Below are positions 52,808 through 63,775 of a stretch of DNA of 63,775 bases, piece after piece (position 1 is the stretch's first letter; each line of letters starts with the position of its first letter). Source of the stretch: Streptomyces cahuitamycinicus (GTDB lineage Bacteria; Actinomycetota; Actinomycetes; Streptomycetales; Streptomycetaceae); contig NZ_POUC01000005.1 of assembly GCF_002891435.1 (NCBI RefSeq), positions 1 through 63,775 of the forward strand. Direction: 5' to 3'. The notes beneath the pieces are model-generated. The model had not been told where the DNA came from, ran no database searches, and was given only the letters and a program-made list of their open reading frames with translations. Position numbers and translations under genes: made by a program.

Positions 52808-53929
52808 ATGCACGTCACGCATCTGTCGCTGGCCGACTTCCGCTCGTACTCCCGGGTCGAGGTCCCGCTCGACCCGGGGGTGACGGCCTTCGTCGGGCCG
52901 AACGGGCAGGGCAAGACCAACCTCGTGGAGGCCGTCGGCTATCTCGCCACCCTCGGCAGTCACCGGGTCTCCTCCGATGCCCCGCTGGTCCGCATGGGCG
53001 CCGAGCGCGCGATCATCAGGGCGCAGGTCCGGCAGGGCGAGCGGCAGCAGCTGGTCGAGCTGGAGCTGAACCCGGGGCGGGCCAACCGGGCCCGTATCAA
53101 CAGGTCCTCGCAGGTCAGGCCGCGTGACGTGCTGGGGATCGTGCGGACCGTGCTGTTCGCGCCCGAGGATCTCGCGTTGGTGAAGGGCGACCCCGGTGAG
53201 CGGCGGCGTTTCCTCGACGAGCTGATCACCGCTCGTTCCCCGCGTATGGCCGGGGTCCGCTCCGACTACGACCGGGTCCTCAAGCAGCGCAACACCCTGC
53301 TGAAGTCGGCCGCCCTGGCCCGCCGGCACGGCGGTCGGACCCTGGACATGTCCACCCTCGACGTGTGGGACCAGCATCTCGCGCGCGCGGGCGCGGAGTT
53401 GCTCGCCCAGCGTCTGGATCTGATCGCCACGATCCAGCCCCTGGCCGACAAGGCATACGAGCAACTCGCCCCGGGTGGCGGCCCGGTCGCGCTGGAGTAC
53501 AAGCCGTCCGCGCCGGGTGAGGCGCACACCCGCGAGGACCTCTTCGAGCAGTTGACGGACGCGCTCGCGGAGGCCCGCAAGCAGGAGATCGAGCGCGGTG
53601 TCACCCTGATCGGCCCGCACCGGGACGACCTGCAGCTCAAGCTCGGCCAGCTCCCCGCCAAGGGCTACGCCTCCCACGGCGAGTCCTGGTCCTATGCGTT
53701 GGCGCTGCGTCTGGCCTCGTACGATCTCCTGCGAGCGGAGGGTAACGAGCCGGTGCTGGTGCTCGACGACGTCTTCGCCGAGCTGGACACCCGCCGCCGT
53801 GAGCGCCTTGCCGAACTGGTCGCGCCCGGCGAGCAGGTCCTGGTGACGGCGGCGGTCGACGATGACGTACCGCATGTGCTGTCCGGCACGCGGTTCGCCG
53901 TGTCCGAGGGGGCGGTGGAGCGCGTATGA
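52808..53929 (+). CDS. recF: DNA replication and repair protein RecF
   Basis: 373 residues. The Walker A motif is '[20 protein letters not shown]' (about residues 28-47); the ABC-type signature region lies near '[20 protein letters not shown]', and '[20 protein letters not shown]' is Walker B. It loads RecA at gapped DNA with RecO and RecR. Its stop overlaps the dciA start by 4 bp. Confidence 0.96.
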   Translation: MHVTHLSLADFRSYSRVEVPLDPGVTAFVGPNGQGKTNLVEAVGYLATLGSHRVSSDAPLVRMGAERAIIRAQVRQGERQQLVELELNPGRANRARINRSSQVRPRDVLGIVRTVLFAPEDLALVKGDPGERRRFLDELITARSPRMAGVRSDYDRVLKQRNTLLKSAALARRHGGRTLDMSTLDVWDQHLARAGAELLAQRLDLIATIQPLADKAYEQLAPGGGPVALEYKPSAPGEAHTREDLFEQLTDALAEARKQEIERGVTLIGPHRDDLQLKLGQLPAKGYASHGESWSYALALRLASYDLLRAEGNEPVLVLDDVFAELDTRRRERLAELVAPGEQVLVTAAVDDDVPHVLSGTRFAVSEGAVERV

Positions 53930-54471
53930 CGGAGAACACATCCGGCGAGGCTCCCAAGGTCCCGAAGCCTCCCGAGCCCTCCGGCGTCGACCTCGCGCGC
54001 GTGGCGTTGCGCGCCGCGAGGGACGCCGCACGCGCGCGTGGGGACGCGGCGCAGCAGCGGAAGCAGGCGCGCCGCGGGGGGCTGCGCTCCGGCGCGCGCG
54101 CCGACGGGCGCGATCCGATGGCGCTCGGTTCCGCGATCAACCGGCTGATCACCGAACGCGGTTGGGAGGCGCCGGCCGCGGTGGGCGGTGTGATGGGCCG
54201 GTGGCCGCAGATCGTCGGCGAGGACGTGGCCAAGCACTGTGTGCCGGAGAAGTACGACGAGGGTGAGCATGTCCTGACCGTGCGCTGCGACTCGACGGCC
54301 TGGGCGACGAACCTGCGGCTGCTCGCGCCCACGCTGGTCGCGCGCCTCAACGAGGATCTGGGGCACGGGACGGTGCAGCTGATCAAGGTGCAGGGACCCG
54401 GGGGCCCGGCCCGCCGCTACGGACCGCTGCGCGCCCCCGGCAGTACCGGTCCGGGCGATACCTACGGCTGA
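53926..54471 (+). CDS. DciA-like protein (DUF721), probable helicase loader
   Basis: 181 residues. A charged, Ala/Arg-rich N-terminus of about 60 residues precedes the DUF721/DciA domain: '[20 protein letters not shown]', '[20 protein letters not shown]', '[20 protein letters not shown]'. DciA proteins interact with DnaB and replace DnaC/DnaI loaders in most bacteria. Translational coupling to recF and closeness to dnaA and gyrB fit this role. No dnaC or dnaI gene is seen in this window. Confidence 0.82.
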   Translation: MTENTSGEAPKVPKPPEPSGVDLARVALRAARDAARARGDAAQQRKQARRGGLRSGARADGRDPMALGSAINRLITERGWEAPAAVGGVMGRWPQIVGEDVAKHCVPEKYDEGEHVLTVRCDSTAWATNLRLLAPTLVARLNEDLGHGTVQLIKVQGPGGPARRYGPLRAPGSTGPGDTYG

Positions 54472-56963
<2,492 letters not shown>

Positions 56964-57005
56964 GTCGGTCTCAGCTGACCGCATCAGGAAGGATCTTCAC
57001 CAGCA

Positions 57006-59597
<2,592 letters not shown>

Positions 59598-59616
59598 GCA
59601 CGAGGAGTGAGTCAGC

Positions 59617-60417
59617 GTGAGCGGAGCCACGGGCGCCGGACCGGCCGGTACCTCAAGGGGTACGGAAGCGGACGACGGCGGCCGTGGCTCCGCCGCGCGT
59701 GCGGCGGACCCGCACACGACCAACCTGAAGGCGATCAAGTCCCCGACCAAGGACACGGCCTCGCCTGACTCGCATGCATCACAGGGGGGAACTGTGACGG
59801 ACACCCGAGGTCCGAAAGCCAAGCAGCCCAAGGCCGGCACGGGCCCGTCCCCCTCCGGCGCGCAGCCGCAGCCGGCCGCGCAGGAGCAGGGCGCGGCCTC
59901 GCCCCTGCCCGGGGATCGGCAGACGCAGCAGCAGGCCGGGCCGTACCACCCGCCGCAGGCCTACCCGGCGCAGCAGGCGGCGGCCGGAGCGGGCGCCGCT
60001 GCGAGTGCCGTACGGCGCCCTCGCACGGGGGCGAGCACCACGCCGCGCGTGCGCAAGGCGCGGCTGCGGGTGGCGAAGGCCGACCCGTGGTCGGTGATGA
60101 AGGTCAGCTTCCTGCTCTCCATCGCCCTGGGCATCTGCACGATCGTCGCGTCCGCCGTGCTGTGGATGGTCATGGACGCGATGGGCGTCTTCTCGTCCGT
60201 CGGCGGCACGATCTCCGAGGCCACCGGCTCGAACGAGTCCAACGGCTTCGACCTGCAGGCTTTCCTGTCGCTGCCCAACGTCCTGATGTTCACGTCCATC
60301 ATCGCCGTCATCGACGTCGTCCTGGCGACGGCCCTCGCGACCCTCGGCGCGTTCATCTACAACCTGTCCGCCGGCTTCGTGGGCGGTGTCGAGCTGACCC
60401 TCGCCGAGGACGAGTGA
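59617..60417 (+). CDS. DUF3566 membrane protein
   Basis: 266 residues from GTG 59617. A long disordered Pro/Gln/Ala-rich N-terminus precedes a compact domain with two membrane helices ('VMKVSFLLSIALGICTIVAS' and 'VLMFTSIIAVIDVVLATALA'). DUF3566 proteins follow gyrA in many actinobacteria and have no proven function. A second in-frame GTG at 59794 has a better ribosome-binding site (AGGGGGGA) and would give 207 residues. Confidence 0.85.
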   Translation: MSGATGAGPAGTSRGTEADDGGRGSAARAADPHTTNLKAIKSPTKDTASPDSHASQGGTVTDTRGPKAKQPKAGTGPSPSGAQPQPAAQEQGAASPLPGDRQTQQQAGPYHPPQAYPAQQAAAGAGAAASAVRRPRTGASTTPRVRKARLRVAKADPWSVMKVSFLLSIALGICTIVASAVLWMVMDAMGVFSSVGGTISEATGSNESNGFDLQAFLSLPNVLMFTSIIAVIDVVLATALATLGAFIYNLSAGFVGGVELTLAEDE

Positions 60418-60530
60418 CGTCACCTTCACCGCTGTCCTGACGTAGCCCCGACAACCGATTTTGGGACTGCCCATGTCGTGCGCTAATCTTCAGGAGTCAG
60501 CGCGCGGGGCACACCCTCGCAGAGCGCGGC

Positions 60531-60607
60531 GGGGCTATAGCTCAGTTGGTTAGAGCGCATCCCTGATAAGGATGAGGCCACAGGTTCAAATCCTGTTAGC
60601 CCCACCA
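60531..60607 (+). tRNA. tRNA-Ile (GAT anticodon), CCA encoded
   Basis: Acceptor GGGGCTA (60531-60537) pairs with TAGCCCC (60597-60603), discriminator A then encoded CCA. The anticodon loop CTGATAA sits between CATCC and GGATG, with GAT at 60565-60567. The T-arm GTTCAAATC loop is standard. It reads isoleucine codons ATC/ATT, and lies downstream of gyrA as in other Streptomyces. Confidence 0.97.
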
Positions 60608-60612
60608 GCATG

Positions 60613-60642
60613 AAACCCCCAATCAGCCATGGTTGGGGGTTT
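60613..60642 (+). terminator. Terminator after tRNA-Ile
   Basis: A 10-bp stem, AAACCCCCAA against TTGGGGGTTT, with a 10-base loop, six bases after the tRNA. Confidence 0.85.
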
Positions 60643-60823
60643 TCGGCGTCTATGGCTGACATCGGCTACGGCTCCGGGCTCGGCCCTCCCCCGGGAGGGC
60701 CGCATGGCCACGAGAACTGCCGCCCGATCGACCGGCGCGCAGGTGCGGCGGTGGCTGGGCCGGGGCAGGTGGGGATGGCTGGTATTCATCGCCGGTCAGC
60801 CCCGGATGGAGCCGGACATGCGT

Positions 60824-60855
60824 AAGCCCGGCCGCTCTGCCGAGCTGCCGGGCTT
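60824..60855 (-). terminator. Terminator of the 60891 gene
   Basis: AAGCCCGG (60824-60831) pairs with CCGGGCTT (60848-60855), 35 bp beyond the stop of the leftward small secreted protein. Confidence 0.65.
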
Positions 60856-60890
60856 TGTACGCAGGGTCGCCGGGGTGTTGTTCCGCGGGT

Positions 60891-61256
60891 TCAGCTCTGG
60901 ATGGGCGTGAGATGGTCCGCTTCCGCGTCGGGGTCCTCGTCCGCGCAGTCGGGGACGGGGGAGACCGCCGTGTCCGCAGGCGAGCGGTGTCGGCAGCGGG
61001 GGGTCTTGCCGTGCGCCTCGGCGCGGATGCGCTGCTTCATCGTGGGGGGCAGGGCGGCCCTGGGTGAGGACCAGGGGAACGTCGCCGGCGCCGCCGTCCG
61101 CTGCTGCGGGATGCTCGCGCGGTTGCTGTTGCTCTTCTGCTCGGTCTGCGGTACGGCCGCGGCGGCGGTCGTGGTGACGAGTCCGAGCGCCGTGCACAGC
61201 GCGAGGAAGGCGGTGACGATGGCGGTCCACAGCTTCATGACCTTGTTCCGGGCCAT
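60891..61256 (-). CDS. Small secreted protein (DUF6344-like), unknown function
   Basis: 121 residues. 'NKVMKLWTAIVTAFLALCTA' is a signal peptide, likely cleaved after 'TTTAAAAV'. The mature part is Pro/Arg/His-rich with two Cys ('RCRHRSP', 'VPDCADED') and no known catalytic motif. The family name is a tentative recollection from the N-terminal pattern. It is convergent with tRNA-Ile. Confidence 0.7.
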   Translation of the reverse strand: MARNKVMKLWTAIVTAFLALCTALGLVTTTAAAAVPQTEQKSNSNRASIPQQRTAAPATFPWSSPRAALPPTMKQRIRAEAHGKTPRCRHRSPADTAVSPVPDCADEDPDAEADHLTPIQS

Positions 61257-61593
61257 GGCCCCTCACTTTCGGGTCGGGCGATTTGCGTACTTTCCTCATG
61301 ATGTGTATGGGGGTCGAGAAGTGGTGGATCTCCGCCCGTGGCGCGTCGATGTTCTGATGAACACCACCCGGATGGGCGCAAGAGGGGCAAAATGGTGGTG
61401 AACGTGGCGAATGGAGGTCAAAGTAGCCGTCCGTCGAGGTGTGATCACCCTCCGATCGGAGCGGAGAACTCCGCTTCTACCCCGGTTCCCGGGACGGCAG
61501 TTGAGGGCCGACTCAGGTCACCGATCGGTATCGGTCGGTGTGTATAGTCGGGCGCCAGAGGTCCCCTACGTCAACGAAAGACGAGGTCGCGCG
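61257..61593. other. Gap upstream of the DLW-39 gene
   Basis: 337 bp between divergent genes. TATAGT (61543-61548) is a good -10 for the microprotein gene, about 45 bp before its start; no convincing -35. No other gene was seen. Confidence 0.45.
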
Positions 61594-61722
61594 GTGAAGA
61601 AGCTTCTCCTGGTCGCACTGGCCGCCATCGGCGGGCTCCTCGTGTACCGCCAGATCCAGGCGGATCGCGCCGAGCAGGACCTGTGGACGGAGGCGACTGA
61701 CTCCGTGCCCACGGGTTCGTGA
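61594..61722 (+). CDS. DLW-39 family microprotein
   Basis: 42 residues from a GTG. 'VKKLLLVALAAIGGLLVYRQ' is a single membrane helix, followed by 'ADRAEQDLWTEATD', which carries the Asp-Leu-Trp motif naming the family. The family is actinobacterial, found near gyrA, and of unknown function. It is closed by a hairpin with T-run. Confidence 0.85.
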   Translation: MKKLLLVALAAIGGLLVYRQIQADRAEQDLWTEATDSVPTGS

Positions 61723-61745
61723 GTCACGACAACCCCTAGAGCACA

Positions 61746-61768
61746 CCCCGGCCGCCTCGCGGTCGGGG
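61746..61768 (+). terminator. Terminator after the DLW-39 gene
   Basis: CCCCGGCCGC pairs with GCGGTCGGGG (one G-T wobble), 3-base loop, followed by TTTT. Confidence 0.85.
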
Positions 61769-61864
61769 TTTTGTGTGCCAACAGCCGGTCGTGGACCTGG
61801 CCGGCGCGGCAGGATGGGCCAGGGTGACACGGCTCTGGGGTCCGGCGACGGTGAGGGGTGGCGC

Positions 61865-63211
61865 GTGAGGAGACGGTGCCGTACGGCGTGGGGGCGGCGC
61901 GCGGGGGCGTGGCGCCACCGTCCGGCTGTGCCCGTGCGTCTGGGAGCCGTGGCCATGATCCTCGGGGCCGTGGCGGCCGCCGCGCCGGGACCGGCCGCCG
62001 CTGCCGGAACGGCCTCCGGAACGCCGAGCCCGTACGCCTTCGCCGACGGCGCGCAGAGCGTCGAAGGAGCGAGCAGCACCGGCAACGCCGCCCCCCTGAA
62101 GCCCGGCGGAACCTACAAGAGCTCCCTGCCGGGAAGCGGCAAGGTCAGCTACCGCCTCGACCTCGACGCCGTGTCGAACGCGTACGTCTCCGTCACCGCC
62201 GTCCCCTCCCCCGACAGCACCGTCTCCGTCATCGACGGGGTCAAGGTGACCGTGCAGGACGCCGAAGGCAACACCTGCTCCGTCGACAACACGAGCTTCG
62301 GAGCCGCCCGCAGCCCCCACCCCATCGCCGCCTGGGGCATGCGCGAGATCTCTCCCGGCAAACCGCTGTGCCGGAAGCCCGGCGCCTACTACGTGTCCGT
62401 CGAACGCGTCGACCCCGACGGCGAGGGCTCCTCACCGGACACCTGGGACCTGGAGCTCCTCGCCATGACGGAACCGCACACGGCGAAGGCCGGGCCGACC
62501 AGCGCGCCCGAGGTATGGAACTCCGCCACCCCCCAGCCGCTCCCGGGACAGGCCGAGCGCCGCAAGGGCGGCGCGGGATTCACCGGGGCGACCCCCATCG
62601 GCCAAGGAGCCTGGCAGGACGACATCCGGCCCGGTCAGACACTCTTCTACGCGGTGCCGGTCGACTGGGGACAGCAGATCTCCGCCACCGCAGAACTCGG
62701 CAGCACCGACTCCGGCGGCACCGGCTACACGACCGACGCGCTGGACCTGGCCCTCTACAACCCAGCGCGCGGCGACATCGCCGACGTCGGCGTGGGCTAC
62801 AACGGCGACCAGAAAGCCGGAAGCCTGCCTCCCCTGCCGCCCGTCGACCACGCCAACCGCCACGCCGCCACCGCACAGGTGAGCGCACTGCGCTTCGCCG
62901 GCTCCCACTACCTCGTCGCCCATCTCTCGAAGGGCGTCGCCGACAGCTTCGGGGACGGACCGTTCCCGATGACGCTGCGCGTCCGCGTGAGCGGGCAGCC
63001 ACAGGGCGGGCCCGAGTACGCGGGGGAGTCCGAGCCGAAAGGCGTCTTCGACGTCTCGGACCAGGACCTGGAGGCAGCCGCGGAGGGCGTCGCCGCGGGC
63101 GATGACACCGCCATGAGGGCGCTCGCCGTGGGCGGCATCGGCACCGGGAGCGCACTGCTGGTGGGACTCGGCGTGTGGACCGTGGTCGCCCGGCGGGCAA
63201 TCACCGCGTAG
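61865..63211 (+). CDS. Secreted, C-terminally anchored protein, unknown function
   Basis: 448 residues from GTG 61865. A Tat-like or Sec signal (Arg-rich start, then 'VAMILGAVAAAAPGPAAAAG') precedes two beta-rich extracellular regions of similar pattern: 'PGGTYKSSLPGSGKVSYRLD' and 'RPGQTLFYAVPVDWGQQISA', resembling bacterial pre-peptidase C-terminal-like sandwiches. A C-terminal helix 'SALLVGLGVWTVVARRAITA' anchors it. Function not recognised. Confidence 0.78.
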   Translation: MRRRCRTAWGRRAGAWRHRPAVPVRLGAVAMILGAVAAAAPGPAAAAGTASGTPSPYAFADGAQSVEGASSTGNAAPLKPGGTYKSSLPGSGKVSYRLDLDAVSNAYVSVTAVPSPDSTVSVIDGVKVTVQDAEGNTCSVDNTSFGAARSPHPIAAWGMREISPGKPLCRKPGAYYVSVERVDPDGEGSSPDTWDLELLAMTEPHTAKAGPTSAPEVWNSATPQPLPGQAERRKGGAGFTGATPIGQGAWQDDIRPGQTLFYAVPVDWGQQISATAELGSTDSGGTGYTTDALDLALYNPARGDIADVGVGYNGDQKAGSLPPLPPVDHANRHAATAQVSALRFAGSHYLVAHLSKGVADSFGDGPFPMTLRVRVSGQPQGGPEYAGESEPKGVFDVSDQDLEAAAEGVAAGDDTAMRALAVGGIGTGSALLVGLGVWTVVARRAITA

Positions 63212-63238
63212 GGGCGGACGCCAGGCCCTGCGACGACC

Positions 63239-63775
63239 TCAGATCCGGGCCAGTGCCCAGAAGCCCACGGCGTAACAGGCGAGCGCGAGGAGCAGGACCG
63301 GGATCGCCACCTTGGCCGGCGGCCCGGGGCGGGAAGACCGTCTCGCCCGGTGCCGTGACGGCGTCTGGCCACTCGGCGGTGACTGCGGGGTCCGGGCGGT
63401 GTACGAGGCTGTCGAGGCGTCCGCGCGGTACTGCTCCGCAGGAGGCAGAGACGGGCCGGAGTACACCGGTGGGAGCGGCTGTGCGGGCGACAGCCGGTGC
63501 GTGAGCTCGTCGGGGGAGACGGGCGGCTGCCGGTGCGGTGCCGCCGCCTGCTGCCCGGAGGCGGGGGACGAGGTGACCGTGACCTGCGGAGGCGGCAGAT
63601 GAAAGCTGCCGGTGTCCGACATGGAGGGCGGCCGGGCGGAGCCGCCTGACGGGCCCGCGGTACGTCGCGGGTCGGTGGACGCCTCCCGTGGATGATGCCG
63701 GTAGGTCTCGGCGGACTGCCCGGAGGGCACCGACAGCGCGCCCTCGCCCCCCTCCAGCCCGGACCGCTCCTCACC
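63239..63775 (-). CDS. C-terminal part of a tail-anchored, proline-rich protein (partial)
   Basis: 179 codons, open at the window edge; the gene begins beyond it. Most is low-complexity Pro/Ser/Thr/Arg, ending in a single membrane helix 'KVAIPVLLLALACYAVGFWA' just before the stop. This layout suits the linker and anchor of a larger cytoplasmic protein, perhaps a kinase or regulator, but nothing seen here identifies it. It is convergent with the preceding gene. Confidence 0.6.
   Translation of the reverse strand, partial: GEERSGLEGGEGALSVPSGQSAETYRHHPREASTDPRRTAGPSGGSARPPSMSDTGSFHLPPPQVTVTSSPASGQQAAAPHRQPPVSPDELTHRLSPAQPLPPVYSGPSLPPAEQYRADASTASYTARTPQSPPSGQTPSRHRARRSSRPGPPAKVAIPVLLLALACYAVGFWALARI

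Noticed and set aside
51689..54031. 780-codon minus-strand frame opposite gnd and recF
   Set aside because: Shadow of two conserved genes.
60531..60607. tRNA-Ile as an integration site for a mobile element
   Set aside because: No integrase gene and no repeated 3' tRNA segment was seen in the flanking sequence.

Overview
This window is the origin-proximal core of a high-GC actinobacterial chromosome, almost certainly a Streptomyces. The evidence is the gene order parB-parA-rsmG-jag-yidC-yidD-rnpA-rpmH-dnaA-oriC-dnaN-gnd-recF-dciA-gyrB-gyrA-tRNA-Ile, a DnaA with a very long linker domain, FemX and SigM homologues, the parS sequence GTTTCACGTGAAAC, and strong G/C bias at third codon positions. 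The species cannot be fixed from this sequence alone.

Layout, left to right. Positions 1-900 hold no convincing gene. From 0.9 to 6.9 kb lie assorted accessory genes: two GNAT acetyltransferases, a GlcG/DUF336 pseudogene, an MFS pump with a divergent MarR regulator, a serine beta-lactamase-like hydrolase and a RibD-type reductase. From 7.0 to 11.6 kb is a decayed mobile-element scar: two TnsA relics, an IS5-type transposase fragment, a Mu/TnsB-type transposase with an internal deletion that reads into a TniQ-like C-terminus (no TnsC remains), and an intact phosphotransferase-like gene. It abuts the 3' end of dnaB.

From 11.6 to 40 kb the conserved core resumes: dnaB; a MATE exporter; the rpsF-ssb-rpsR-rplI operon; femX with an alanine-racemase-like gene; a membrane glycosyltransferase and a bifunctional penicillin-binding protein; padR-ino1; an MFS protein; an LppU-like lipoprotein or membrane protein; cca; a large membrane-anchored protein, murJ and a pseudokinase; sigM with its anti-sigma factor; and trxB-trxA behind a SigR-type promoter. 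From 40 to 47 kb is the leftward parAB / rsmG / yidC / rnpA / rpmH block. oriC lies at 49.6-50.6 kb between dnaA and dnaN. To its right are the replication and gyrase genes, a DUF3566 membrane protein, tRNA-Ile(GAT), a DLW-39-type microprotein and three surface or secreted proteins.

The genes combine replication initiation (dnaA, oriC, dnaN, dnaB, the helicase-loader-like dciA, gyrBA, ssb), segregation (parAB plus 13 perfect parS sites) and envelope construction (murJ, femX, PBP, yidC, pseudokinase). The 13 perfect parS sites run from 0.8 to 43.4 kb, all on the parAB side of oriC. Three sit inside coding sequences, always read as VSRET, and three are the centres of long perfect palindromes that probably also act as terminators. 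Other notable signals are a DnaA-trio-like unwinding motif in oriC, a tandem 13-bp operator array before padR, and a 24-bp repeat array encoding part of DnaA domain II.
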